Below are positions 22,143-34,920 of a DNA stretch of 64,000 nucleotides, piece by piece; within the stretch, counting starts at the first letter, position 1, and the number at the start of each line of letters is the position of its first letter. A program made the position numbers and the translations under genes. The stretch covers positions 1 through 64,000 of the forward strand of contig NW_024087259.1 of assembly GCF_009730915.1 (NCBI RefSeq), written 5' to 3'. Origin of the DNA: Dioscorea cayenensis subsp. rotundata (taxonomy: Eukaryota > Streptophyta > Magnoliopsida > Dioscoreales > Dioscoreaceae). The notes below the pieces were generated by a model. The model saw only the letters and a list, made by a program, of their open reading frames with translations. It was not told where the DNA came from and made no database searches.

Positions 22143-25014
22143 CTACAAGTGTGTATAATATCTCAATTCATTTTGAATGTCTTCTGTTGTAATTTTGGCC
22201 AAAGCTCCCTTCTCTAATTTCCTGATCCATTCTTTGGTCACATGGAATAGTCTCCCAACTTCCTCGAGTGACTTGCATTTACCGTCCTCCAAGCCGTATC
22301 GATGTACCAGTACTAGTTTTTCGTTCGGGTGTAGACCTTCTAAGAGTTCGAGAATGTCTTTTCTCATGTGTTGTCTTGTGATAATTTCATTAGCCGAAAT
22401 TATTGATGTGTCTGGTGTGACTTCCTGCATCATTCCGACAGTTATCTTTAAATGAAGAACAGTAAAGAGAAACACTTTCGAAAACGCTTGTTTTAAGAAG
22501 AGCACTATTTTCATAGAAAACAAAAAAGAAAATTATAAGGCATTGTGTTGTACCATGAATTTTACGCGCCATCCAATGCCGATTTCCTTGTCAATTGAAC
22601 CTACACCTCGAGCGCACTTGTTCGCCAATCTGACTTTATCAACTGGAAGACCAGTGAATTCCGCTATCTCATCATCTCCTATATATTTCCCATCTCTTCT
22701 ACACATTGTTTTCTTCGCATTCTTCACTTGACTAATAACCTTCTCCAATCTCGCCTATAAACCACAAGAAACAAATAATCCGAATAGCAGCAAAAAACTA
22801 CTAGCACAGAACCAAAATGCATCAATCAATCTTATACCGGTATTTGAATTCCTCTAGAGTGTCGTTCCACCAAAGTTAATATTGATTTCTTTATCCAATA
22901 CTGAACATAAGTTGAGAACCGATTTCCTCTTGCATTGTCAAATCTCTCAGCACCTCTAAGAACACCCACATTTCCAGCCTGATATTTTGGCACTGTTTTA
23001 TAAGCACAGTCAAGAACATACATCCAATTTCATTATTGGCAAAAAGATAAAGATGCATTGCTTAACCTGAAGTAGATCATCGAAGGCTATTCCCATTCCC
23101 CTGTAGTTCTTCGCCAAGTAAATGACTAAAGATCTCGTACTTTTTATTAGTTTATCTCTGCAATACCAACCAAACTGCAGTCGTTGTCGCAATGCCTTCT
23201 GATCAATGCCGGCTGCTTCTGCCCATTTGGCATAACTGGCTGCTTTGCCACTTTCCTCTTCCAATTGACTTCGTATTCTTTCCAACTCCGCAAACTCCTA
23301 CAAATAACAGTAGAGCTCATAATAAAGTCCGTGAATCGCTTTGTATTATACGAATCTCATGACTTGCAGAAAAATTGTATTCATGAACCTAATTGAACAT
23401 GTTTTGTGTTTGAGAACCGAATTGAATATAAAGGTATAGCTCAAGGACAGATTACCTTAACTCCCCTGGACATTTCTGCTTCATTGCTAGCAATAACAAT
23501 CCTTTTCTTCCCTGCCTGCGTAGAATCTAAATTTCCCGACAAACCAGAGGGAACCAAAAATGACGGTACTCTAACTTTGGCCATTCTTTTCGAGTATGAC
23601 AATGGAGCCGTTTTTGCCTTTCTAGCCTTTTCTGAAGCTATAGCTCTTCTTATTTTCCTCTGCTCCTTTTTCCCACTGTGGACAACTATCTCATTCTCTG
23701 GTTTCTTGCCTAAACACTCCGTCGAACAATCTCTAAGGAATTCATTTTCTGTAGCAGTTGATGTCGAGACAGTGCTTGAAAGACATGCATGAAATAATTT
23801 AAGAGCCCCAAGTCTTTGGATGTGAACGAGAATCTCTCTTTCCAGCCTGACTAAGTCTGCATCACAAACAATACTTTCGACTTCATTAAGGTTCTCCAAT
23901 AACAATCCTAGCTCTGAAGAGTTGCCAGCAGCTGAAGAAGTGTCAATTTCTGCCGTTTGTTCATTTGCATCATGATTACTTCTTCGTATATTTTTACCAA
24001 CGTTTCCCTGAAACGCGTGTAGAGAATGAAGTGTGTCGGAAAATAATAATAATAAAGGATTGGAATTTTTCCTCTAATTTATTCTTCACCTCTTTAACTT
24101 TGTTAGATATGTCTCCAGTGATTATTCGTTTGTCTCCACAAGAACATCCATAAGTTCTCAATGCATCCTTTTGCCGGATTTCATTTTCACTTCCCTCTAA
24201 AATCACATGTAGAGTTGATAATTTTGCAGAACAAGGAATTCCACTTCTTACTGTGAAAAGAAACCAGGTAAGAAGAGCTAAAGCTCGGTATGACTGGGAA
24301 ATTTATCTACAAAGTACAAATTATAAAACTAGATTTTTCAAAACAGATGTGAGAATCAAATAAAATTACAAATATAAACATAAACATATGAACAAGTTAA
24401 TGTATTCATCTTAATCAAACTACTGTCACAGCAAAGATGAGATTGAAATGCCAACAATTTTGAAATTCAACAAAAGAAGACCTTAATCACATCAAATACA
24501 TTGCAAACATAAGCATATGAGCAAATTACTGTGCTCTTTGCTCAACTAATCCAAAGTAAGAACACATGGCAATGGAATTCAAACAAGTTTGAAGTCCAAT
24601 TAAGAAAACCTCAATCCCCTAGAATATATTGTCAACATAGACACACAAACATGTGTTCTTTCCTGATCTTATCCAAAATGCAAACACATTTTCAATCACT
24701 AAAAAACTTCAATTAAATAAAATAGCTCACAAACATAAACACACAAACAAACAAGCATCATAAGCATGACAAGGAACAACAATGCCATTTTTTCCCAACC
24801 TCATTCTTGGAATCATATTATGTGAAGTTTGAACATACAATTTCATGAGACATTTTTATTACAAGTTACAAAGATGAAGCCACTTAAGAAACAAGAAAAA
24901 CAACAAGACCTCAGATCAGTGTTAAAACTTACATGAAGATGGAAAGTGTTGAAGTTGGTATCTAGCAGGAAGGTGAGATTGGAGTGGGAAAGCCAACCTC
25001 TTACAGGCAGCCAT
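22143..25014 (-). CDS. SIG6: Plastid RNA polymerase sigma factor SIG6
   Basis: Directs the plastid-encoded RNA polymerase to chloroplast promoters early in seedling development. Seven exons (minus strand, 5' to 3'): 25014-24933, 24250-24090, 24007-23456, 23297-23067, 22978-22838, 22754-22554, 22424-22143. They total 1650 bases and 549 residues; Arabidopsis SIG6 is about the same length. The N-terminus ([16 protein letters not shown]) fits a chloroplast transit peptide. A variable, basic region fills residues ~80-260. Sigma region 1.2/2 follows: [33 protein letters not shown], then [13 protein letters not shown], the -10-recognition part. Region 3 includes DEIAEFTGL. Region 4.2 helix-turn-helix [20 protein letters not shown] ends the protein. 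GWYCRD and TKEWIRK point to SIG6 rather than SIG1-5. All exon phases fit. Confidence 0.93.
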
Positions 25015-25246
25015 GGATAAAACTCCAGTTTGTCCAGCTTAGAAAAGAAGTTGGTTACATAGTGTCAACAAGTGTATATTTGAGATTCTAAGCAGGTGGA
25101 TAGAGAGAGAGAAGAGGACTCCACTCCACTGATTTCCCATCTCTGCTCTATGTTTTCACTTGCAAGTGTTTGCCCAAAATATAAAAATATCTTTCTATTA
25201 TTATAATTGAATATCAAACTTATTTACAAAATAGAAATATATATAG

Positions 25247-25319
25247 GATGCTGTGGTGTAGTGGTTATCACGTTAGTCTTACACACTAAAGGTCCCCAGT
25301 TCGATCCTGGGCAGCATCA
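25247..25319 (+). tRNA. tRNA-Val (anticodon UAC)
   Basis: A 73-base cloverleaf with acceptor arms GATGCTG/CAGCATC and D-arm GGTGTAGTGGTTATCAC, which also serves as the pol III A box. The anticodon stem is TTAGT/ACTAA around loop CTTACAC (anticodon TAC). The T-arm is CCCAG-TTCGATC-CTGGG (B box). The discriminator is A, and a T-rich terminator (T run at ~25330) follows. There is no intron. It lies in the gap between the divergent SIG6 and MYB genes. Confidence 0.95.
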
Positions 25320-25552
25320 TTATTTAATTTTTTTTTTTTCCCCTCTTCATAACTTAAACTTTTCTCCGTTGACTCATTGACCAGGCAACACATAAAATAA
25401 AAAATAAAAATCAACCATCAAAGTAAGCCTCTCTCCCCTCTCGGGTCTTCTTCTTCATCATCTCCTATAAAATCCCTGGTTAACACCCTCCCCACTATAA
25501 ACCACTAATTATATCTTTAGCTTACAACTCATCTATCTCTAGTTCTCTGTAT

Positions 25553-25620
25553 ACATATATATATATATAATATAATATATATATATATATATATATATAG
25601 GTAGATAGATAGATAGATAT
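25553..25620. repeat. (TA)n and (GATA)n microsatellites upstream of the R2R3 MYB
   Basis: TA runs at about 25553-25600 pass into GTAGATAGATAGATAGATAT, about 75 bases before the MYB ATG, in its promoter or 5' UTR. Confidence 0.9.
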
Positions 25621-25693
25621 GGTTTAGAACTAATCACTTTATTTTGTACTTGTGTGTCAGTGTGATCTGTGTGTATAGAATTGAAGAGAAAAA

Positions 25694-26139
25694 ATGGGAA
25701 GAGCTCCTTGTTGTGATAAAGCCAATGTGAAGAGAGGGACATGGTCTCCTGAAGAAGATGCAACTCTTAAATCCTATCTCAATAAACATGGCACTGTTGT
25801 CAACTGGATTTCTTTACCTCACAAAGCAGGTTAATTTAAAAAAAAAAAAAATCCTTCTTCTTTTCTTTTTTATATTTCATTAATTTGATCTCCTCTTCTC
25901 TGAGCAATTGAATTGGAAAATTTCACTCTTGTCATGATTAGGCCTTAATAGATGTGGAAAGAGTTGCCGTTTACGTTGGCTCAATTATCTCCGACCAAAC
26001 ATCAAACATGGTGGTTTCACTCCTGAAGAAGATAACATCATCTTCACTCTTTATCAAACCATTGGCAGCAGGTATATATATATATGTTTAATTTATTCTC
26101 ATATATAAATGTAAAATAAATAGGTTCAATTCATTTTGT

Positions 26140-26182
<43 letters not shown>

Positions 26183-26562
26183 CATGTAGGTGGTCTGTGA
26201 TTGCTTCACATTTGCATGAAAGAACAGACAATGATGTGAAGAACTACTGGAACACAAAGCTCAAGAAGAAAGTTCTTCATCAAATCTCTTCTCCTCCATC
26301 ATCACAAAGTTTAATGATCACTCCAAACATTAAAGTTGAACAAAAGGACACTACTTCTTTGATTCAAGACTACCATGACTATAATGATTTATTGCCGGAG
26401 ATGACCTCATTGTCATCGGTTTCAGTGGGGAATAATGGCAGTAGTAACACTAGTGGTAGCTTTGTTGGTTGGTCTTGTAATGGAGTAGTAGAAGATGATC
26501 ATGATGTTTTGTTCACTGAGTTTGGGTTTGAGTCATCTCTCAATGAACTCCTTGCTGGTTAG
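25694..26562 (+). CDS. R2R3-MYB transcription factor, subgroup 14 (RAX/MYB36/MYB87-like)
   Basis: Three exons (25694-25829, 25942-26071, 26190-26562) code for 212 residues, with introns at the two standard R2R3 positions. It begins [20 protein letters not shown]. The R2 repeat ends [21 protein letters not shown]3 has RWSVIASHL, then [17 protein letters not shown]. These are hallmarks of subgroup 14, whose members control axillary meristems and endodermal Casparian strips. The acidic tail ends [16 protein letters not shown]. Two oddities lie in the DNA-binding domain. The usual GTGGNWIALP reads [10 protein letters not shown]. The almost invariant LPGRTDN of R3 reads LHERTDN. The tail is also short. 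The gene looks intact, but DNA binding may be altered. Confidence 0.9.
26137..26178. repeat. (TA)n microsatellite in MYB intron 2
   Basis: About 14 or more TA units lie just upstream of the exon 3 acceptor (GCATGTAG) of the R2R3 MYB gene. Confidence 0.9.
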
Positions 26563-27158
26563 AATGGTCTCTCTTGTATATAACTCTTTTAGTGGTGTTC
26601 ATTTTTTCAAGTTTGGTGGTGTCACTCTTTTGTATTGATGTTGTTGTTTTTCTTAATTAATATTATGGATAATTAAATCACCGCACATCATTTGTTTATT
26701 CTTTAATTATGTATTGAGAGAGAGTTGATTCCTCAATCTTCTGCATAGAAGTCAAATGCTTAATTTATTCATTTGTGTCGTAGATATTATTATTATATTT
26801 AAAATTATATTTATTTAGATAATTGAAAGCCATATGTATATATATATATATATATATATATCGAACGGAATACCTTTTGAGTTAAGGAAAAAAATAAAAT
26901 GGCAATTTTTCCATCATAAAGTCAGAATGAGTTACTTACAATTTCTATAGTACAGAAGATAATATATATATTTATACTTTCATAAATGTTTTATCTATGT
27001 AGGAAAATTCAATTAAATTTTATATATATCTTAAATTATTGTAACCGGTGCTTAACTATCACTGTATTTAATTTATGTAGTGTGCATGAGACTTGTGACA
27101 ACATTTGTTAGGATTTCTAAAGTAGTATTCACAACCCATGAGAGTTGCATGGTTGGAA

Positions 27159-27203
<45 letters not shown>

Positions 27204-30136
27204 ACTAATTCAAAGCTATGGAAAACAACTAGTTTATGTATCAATTTTTTTCCTTTGAACAACTTGTTATCTCTCTTCTTTATTAGCATTTTTTAAAATA
27301 CTTTGAACTTTAATAAAGTTTTAATTTAATGCTAGTTGATGTGCAAAGCTTTTTCTTATTTATCCATGCAAAGACCGTGTGTGTGGGAGTTTGAATGTTT
27401 CAAGAATATCAATTTCCTAGAAGCTTCACCAAGTAATGCCCATCACTATCCATAATCATGCATGGTATATATATATGTATATTAATATATGTTTTTATTA
27501 GTTATTTTGTGCTCAACTTTTGATTGGTTCTTCATAAGAAAAGTGATGTTATTCCAAAATATATATATATATAACTACGCCAAGCTCAAAGGATTTGGAT
27601 AAACATAGGAGCAACTTGAAAAAATAATATATATAATTTTTTTTTATTTACAAAAGTCACAAGCGTCACTCTAAATAAGTTAATTATTAAACAGACAAAT
27701 ATGTATACTGATGCATCAGTTATATATAATGATTTAATGACTATTTAGATATTTATCATGTAGGACAGATTAACATACTAGGCAATGACATCCTACTGTA
27801 TGTGCTTAAGATGATATATCAGGAACTATAATCCCACAATAATAAATCTTCCCTATTTTGCAACCCTAAAAGGATAGAGATATTATTTTTTTTACAAAGG
27901 ATCATGAAGACTTGTAACCATGAAAAAAGAATGGTCGTGAGTGGGGAGGCGAACGATCAAATCTCTCCTAGCATCATGTTTGTATAATGAATAGTGAGTG
28001 AAAAATACTATATAGTATTTCTACATTATTACATAATACTATTATAATATCGTTAAGAAAATTATGTACTCATTTTTAATGTTCATTGTAATCTTCTATA
28101 TTGATTAGTCTAGTAATCCATCATTCATTACATTGTGATCTCTTTTCTTATCTTGATTTGTTTAGCATGTACATTTAGTCAAGTTTCTCTTTTGATTTGC
28201 TTTCCATAATTTAATTTCAATCTTTTTTTTTTTAATGTTGTTCAGTGTCCTCTTTCATAAAAATAAATAACTTCAACTTACATATATTAAATCATATCTT
28301 TTATAATCGTCATATTTTATTACTTCAAAGAGAAAATATTGATAATTTAGACCAAGTAAATGACATGGAAACAACATATTTCTATATATAGTTGTTGACA
28401 TGAAAATAATTAATCAAATTTATTAAGCTTAAGTATCTTGTTTTACCATTAATAAAGTACATATCATTTTGGTTTTGCTCTCCGCATATATAGTGAAACA
28501 ATGGTTTACTTATGCATCATTCATCATTTAAGATAGACAATCTTCTTCGATGATGGTTTCTAGAGTGTCATTAGTATTTTTTGTTTGTTTACTATTTTTT
28601 CTGTTAAATCTTATTTTTATTACTAGTGAATTATGTGTTATTGTCTGGAATTGTCAACCTATTTTATTTTGTTTCTGTTTATTTGTAAATATATTTTTTC
28701 TCATTTAACATTGTTTTAATAAAAAAATTATAATGTTTAATATTATGAAAAGGATGGATAATTTAAGCTTGGTCTTGGTGATGTGACTTTGACTTTGGGT
28801 GCCTGCAAGCTCAAACATTTCTATCAACATTGTGAACATTGACCCACAATTTGATTCCACAATGTAGTCTAAGGGTGTGTGTTTTTGACCAAGAAAAAAA
28901 AAATCATATAAATCAATTATAAAAATAGAAAAAAAAATATTTAATGGTATTATGTTAACTTTCATTTGTTTCTTTGAGACTGGAATAAATTGAATTAAAA
29001 GTTGTAAAGTTTGAATTTCGGTTCAGAGTTGATACTAATTAATATATTGTCTAACTTTATTAACAATTTTTAATAAATATAATTTTAATTGTTGGTTTTG
29101 GAAGCCGGATGGATTCAAATATATGATGCCAAGGCCAGGAAAATTAAAATATAGCTCCACTTGCATTTTCCACATAACACATCCTTTTCAATGTTTTCAT
29201 TGGATCCTTGATATCTATGCATCAAAGTTCAAAGTCAATTTTTGATTAATAATTTAAAAACTTTGATATATCGATGTTAAACATGTTTCAATTATTTATT
29301 TTGAAAATTTTAATGTGATTAATTTTATGGATTTAATAAATCCAATTTTCCTATAATAAGTCATATTTTTATGCACATTATAAGATTGGGATTTTACACA
29401 TGTAGCCCTTGCATGTTGATGGAATTAATTTAATTTTAATTTTTACTGTTATAATTGCTGATAAATATATTAAAATAATAAGGTAAAATTACTTATCAAT
29501 CCTTAAAAAAGTTCACAACTTTCTTTAGTAGTCCCTTTGACAATTTTTTTTTCTATTGTTAAGTTTTTTTTTATTAAATATTTTTTTAAATTTTTACCAT
29601 CTTTGTATATAATACTTAAAAAATACTCCTATCTCGCTAGCACTAGAACTCATCTATTTCATATTTGAAGGACATGTGTACCAAAAGAAGAGGTGAGATT
29701 TCCACCTCTTTGGTCTATTGTTACTAGGTCAGTGGTCAATGACATGATCATCCGGGTTTAGTGAGTAAAACTAGAGTCAATTTGATAATTTAATATATTT
29801 AGATTTAAAAGTAAATAATTGAAAAAAAGCAAGGGCATTTTAAGGATATGAAAAATTTGAAGGATTTTTCACAAAGTTAGAAGGATGAGATGGATGGATC
29901 TCATGTTACTTTATTAAATAATAATGATAAGAAAATATTTCAACAAAAGAAAAGGAAAATTCATATTGGAAAATCTTAGCGGATTCGGGTGTTTTCAGAT
30001 CCGATAAAAAACCGGGTTTGGATCAGCAAGGATCCGACCCGTTTCCACTTCCGCTCAATAGATTTCGCGTTCCCGCCAAAAATCACAGTCTTTCTCGATT
30101 TCCCCATTTTGGCATTCAGAAAGCTCGAGCTCAACG
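26563..30136. other. AT-rich intergenic spacer with microsatellites
   Basis: No gene recognised across 3.5 kb. TA runs occur near 26836-26861, 27161-27200 and 27559-27572. The last ~150 bases before 30137 are GC-richer and probably form the MND1 promoter and 5' UTR. Confidence 0.6.
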
Positions 30137-33100
30137 ATGGTATGTTCCTCGATTTCATCCTTTGATGTGATTGGAAATTCCCTTGATTTGGTTGATTTCC
30201 AATGATGATCCACTTGCTGAATCATCTCTTGTAGTTTTTGTCATCTCCGTCAATGATTTTTCTAGGGTTTTCGGTTTCTATTAGTTTGATTTTGGGATTT
30301 CAATGCTTTGTTTGCTCATACTGCTATTCCTATTGGTTTTGTTGATTTCGTTGCTATAATACACTTTCTGAATCATCTGGGGTGTTTTCTTCTCCGAGAG
30401 AAGTGATTTGATTGTGATTGAAAGGCATGTTTATTAAGATTAGTGTTTGAAGGCTTGAAGCATTTTTCCATATTGTGAAAACACCAATTTTTCAAACTCA
30501 AACGGTGATGTGTTAGATGTAACATCGTATGCAATGTTAAAGTTCATGTCTTCAAGATGAACATTCCATCATGTAAAGTTCCCCAATTTAGTTTCATATA
30601 ATCAAACATTATTTTTGTCATTGCTGGCAATACAACTGTTCTGATATGTAAATAATTTTGGATTTGATCCTATTGTTCTGTGGACAAGGTCTTTTCTACT
30701 TTTAAAGCATTAACTTTATAGGAATTTTTGGTTCTTGTTAATTTGATGATTTTCTGTATATCATGTGCTATTGTGTGTAATATTAAGAATTGATCTTTAA
30801 TTTCTTACCCGTGCTTTAGTCAAAGAAAAGAGGTCTGTCGTTGGAGGAAAAGCGTGAGCAAATGCTTCAGATCTTCTATGATTCCCAGGGCTTCTTTCTT
30901 GTAAGTTCACTGTTCTGTCATCAGGTGCCAGTTGTGGAACATTTATCTTTCATATGAGAAAGTGATTGGATCTGCGATGTTGCCTGTTTTTCCTATTATA
31001 TGAAAAATCATTTACATTTTTCAGTTTAGAATTTTGGTTGTGCATTGATTGCATTAAAGGATAATCCTATTTGTTGTTTGCATTGATCATTAAATAAATC
31101 AGACTTTGAATTTTGTAAATTTTTCTGAATACCTTCTTTTGTTAAATTGATTCACAAATAAATTTCCAGCTCACATGTTTTTATTCATGTTATTTTTCAT
31201 TTTCAGCTTAAAGAGCTTGAGAAGCTGGGTCCCAAGAAAGGTGTGATCAGTCAATCTGTGAAGGATGTTGTTCAAAGTCTAGTAGATGATGACCTTGTTT
31301 TGAAAGACAAGATTGGCACTTCTGTAAGTAGACATTCAGAATTTCTCAGGTTTTTTATATGCAAATAAAAGATACTCTTTCACTATGACCTTATTTTGAA
31401 AGAAAAGATAGGCACTCTATGAGTGTATTTTTAGAATTCACAAACTTTTTCTGTGATTGGATATCTGCAATTGTTCAGGTAAGGTTTGTGGATTCTTTTG
31501 TTTGATCCTAAGAATGCTTCGTTCTTGTTTGAGCATTCAAAAAAGGGGGAAAAAATCCTTCTAAGCACATCATAATGCTGCTTAGAACCTTCATTGTGTC
31601 TATACCATGAGCGCTTTCATTATTCTTCATTTTTAAATGTCTTTGTCTAGGTGTGGAGTATCATATTTTCCAGATTTTTGCTTTCTATCCAGCATGCTAT
31701 GTTATGCTTTAGTTCTGTCGAAGCTCGAGTTTTTCCCTCAATCAAGAGATTTAGCTCACTGCTCTAACAATCTGTGCTCGGAGATTTCTTTCTATAGTTC
31801 TTTTGGTATCATCTTTTTTAATCTTGCTATCGGTCCAGTTAGGCTATCAGAGAATTCTGGGGTAACCTATTTACTTCCTACAACCCATGTGTTTTTGTAT
31901 CTTTAGATCTACAAAACTGTCTGGTATGCTAGTGTCAACTTTTTAGCTTTATCTTCTTTTAATTAGTTTGCTGATCAGTTTCTCTCTCTCTCTCTCTCTC
32001 TCTCTCCTGGCAGGTGTACTTTTGGAGTCTTCCTAGTTGTGCTGGAAATCAGGTACAACTATCTTGTTCTTATTGTCACGTACTGATTCCCATTTTCTTT
32101 TCTTAAAACTATGGCCATACACAACAGGGATTTGGTTCCTTTAAATATCTAAGTGATCAACTTATTTTTAACCACCCTTGTTTGTGAGAACTAACCTTTT
32201 CAAATTGTTGTTTCACATAAGTAGTTGAGGAATGCTTATAGCAAACTGGAATCTGATCTTAAAAGCAGTCGGAAGCGTTTTGCAGAACTTACTGAACAGA
32301 GGGAAAACTTGAAAAAAGGCAGGGAGGAATCTGTAAGTTACGTCTCCAACTTGGTTGATCTATTTGTTTTCTCATCAAGAACATGATTTTACCATATGGA
32401 ATTTTGTTGAAACTCTTCACACTCAACTTTCATCTTCATATGATAGGATGAGCGAGAGGCTGCTTTAGAGGAGCTGAAGGCTGTGGAGTTGCAGCATAAA
32501 AAGTTGACGGTCACTACAGAATATCTTATTTTTCCATTTCTGAAGGATTAACTTTGATCAATATTTGGTCTTGAGTGGATTTCATCCATGCAGGAGGAAT
32601 TGGCCTGCTACGCTGACAATGATCCAGCAGCTCTTGAATCAATGAGTAATAACTGTGATTTTGTTTGAGACTTGCTTTCGTTTATACAAATATATTTTAA
32701 TTACATTAGTCAAGCTGCACTATCAATATTTTCCTCAAAATTTTTGGTTCCCGTTTCCTACAAGTGTTTGTTCATGTTTCTGAGACTCATTGTATATACA
32801 ATTTTAGGTTCATGTTTGAGTTTATCCATGTTTTCATGGCAGAAAATGCAATTGAGGTGGCCCATACAGCAGCCAATAGATGGACAGGTAGGTCTTCATA
32901 TGCCTAGCAATATATTTCACTCTTAATGTCTTACAATATTCATATTGCTTCTCAGACAACATATTCACCCTTCAGCAATGGTGTTCAAACAACTTCCCTC
33001 AAGCCAGAGAACAACTTGAACATTTGTACAAGGAGGTGGATGCCTTTCCTTGTTCCATCACTCTATTTCTCGGCTATTGTTAAGTTTAAGTTTGTACTCA

Positions 33101-33181
33101 AATCTGAATCAACCTATATAATATCAGTGTTGTACTCAAATGCAGGTGGGAATACCAGAGGATTTTGATTATCTGGAATGA
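30137..33181 (+). CDS. MND1: Meiotic nuclear division protein 1 (MND1)
   Basis: MND1 pairs with HOP2 to stimulate RAD51/DMC1 strand invasion between homologues in meiosis. Ten exons: 30137-30139 (ATG only), 30820-30900, 31207-31323, 32014-32052, 32225-32332, 32447-32509, 32594-32645, 32843-32887, 32956-33035, 33146-33181. They total 624 bases and 207 residues, typical for MND1. The N-terminal winged-helix part begins [20 protein letters not shown] and contains [15 protein letters not shown] coiled coil spans about residues 85-150 ([19 protein letters not shown]). The C-terminal helices carry [13 protein letters not shown] and end PEDFDYLE. The start exon contributes only the initiator Met; the 680-bp intron after it has a clean GTATGT donor. 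Confidence 0.95.
31977..32006. repeat. (TC)n microsatellite before an MND1 splice acceptor
   Basis: About 14 TC units immediately upstream of the CTGGCAG acceptor of MND1 exon 4, where they may act as an extended polypyrimidine tract. Confidence 0.9.
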
Positions 33182-33381
33182 GGACGAGAGCAAATAAATG
33201 GATTCTATGTTTTGTTGCAAAATATAAATGGTTGGAGGTATGCATAACATGAAAACCCATTATAATAGATTTTTCTAATCAATACACCCCTTAATTATCC
33301 TGTAATTTGAGCAATGTACTGTTCATCTGATATGTTCTTGCCATGGGCTGACAATCTCCAGTTCTTTTATTTTATTTTTTC

Positions 33382-33418
<37 letters not shown>

Positions 33419-34920
33419 TGGGAAACAATAATCGCCAGTTCTTTGTTAGTGCTTTAAATGAGCTTTACTTGAGCAACCTAAGTTTGAATGAAACAACCTC
33501 AGCTTGTCAACCGTTACATAGTTTAATGGTTTGACACAAGAGTGTAAAAATTCGAATCCTTTCTTCAATAGTATTGTTCTATGTATTGTACATTTAGGTT
33601 TAATATAGTTTATCAATATTATTTATGGGATTGAGTGTGTCTTTTATGGAGAAAATAATGATTTTACTCTTTTAGGGTTGCAGAGTAGGAGGATTTGTTA
33701 CCGTAACTGGTGCACTTCTGTATGTTTTTAATAAACTCTTAAATGAGGAGTGTTTGCCACCAATCATTTTTTTTTTTTTTTTAAAACTAGCTTGAATTTA
33801 AGGTAAATGTGGTCTAATTGAATTGTGACAGTGTTCGAACCATTGTGTATTTAGTTAGTCGAGTTTAAACTTGAGCTGACCTGGAACTGCACAAAATGAA
33901 TGTTGGATATGTTGAATAGTTTGATAGTAAAGATTTATAGAAGCCTAAAAATTATGAAGAATTTTTCCTTTTTGGTAAAAGATCTAAATCAATTGGGTTA
34001 GTAGAAGCATCTTCAACCAACGTTTTAGAGGGGTTTCTATTTTAATAGAATGTGGACCACGTTTTAGAGAATAATTTAGCTTCGGTTTCATTGAAATTCA
34101 ACTTGATAATATATATTAATAAAAAACAAATTATTCTTTGAGAATCCTGCCTTTTTAATTTTTTTTTCTAAATTTTTTTTGTTTTGAGTTCAATTTTTTT
34201 ATTCTATAAAAACAATTTATTTGAATATAATTAATTATTGTTCTTCCTCTTCTGTTGTATTCTTCGGTTTCCATTGTAATTTGTAACTTGTTTCTATTAA
34301 TGTATGTGATTTATTTATTTTTTTTAAATAATTAATCATCATTAAACATTTAGCTTATATCAGCAACCTTAATAATAATCAGTATATTATTACAACAATA
34401 AAAATAAAAATAAAAAATATTTTGGTATATTCTTCCCAGGCCAATGAAGGCAACGCGGTGCTTATCCCACCAAAAAAAAACCCATAAATTTATTTATTAA
34501 AAGTAAAGAAACCAGAGTGGGCGGTGCGCATGATGGTTACGTCAATGGATGTCCAAGTGCCATCCATTAACCACGTGTCTCGTCATACAGCCACACGATT
34601 GCCTCGAGATTGTAGCTAAACCGGATAAGAAGCCGCACCCATAAAAAATACGGAGATATTTCCCTCCAATCCATAAAGAGACCCCGGAATCGACCCATCG
34701 CCAAACATCGCTCTTTGTACTCACCCGCCACATCAAATCTCGTCCGTCAATTAAAGCCTTCTTTAAATCCAAGAAAAATCACCAGCCCTACGATCTCCAT
34801 CAACATCCCCTCCAAGGCCCCCGATTCTCCTCATTTGAGATCCAAATCCCAACTCGCTTCCTCTTCGATCTCTCGATCTCTCGAGGAGGAGTTGGGAGCT
34901 GAATCTCTCTCTCCGCGGCC
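33182..34920. other. Spacer between MND1 and the epsin gene
   Basis: Contains an (ATT)n microsatellite at about 33385-33418, a weak SINE-like segment near 33490-33600 (listed separately) and AT-rich sequence. From about 34700 the sequence becomes GC-richer with CT-rich tracts, probably the epsin promoter and 5' UTR. Confidence 0.55.
33490..33600 (+). repeat. Possible tRNA-derived SINE fragment
   Basis: TAGTTTAATGGTTTGACAC resembles a pol III A box, and about 30 bases later ATTCGAATCC resembles a B box, the usual SINE head arrangement. No poly-A tail or target duplication was established, so this is only suggestive. Confidence 0.25.

Noticed and set aside
29480-29930. Possible MITE around 29.5-29.9 kb
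   Set aside because: The ends (GGTAAAATTACTT and AAAGTAACATGA complement) match over too few bases, with no target duplication.
32672-33168. Two open frames inside MND1
   Set aside because: They are in introns and the wrong frame of a well-supported gene.
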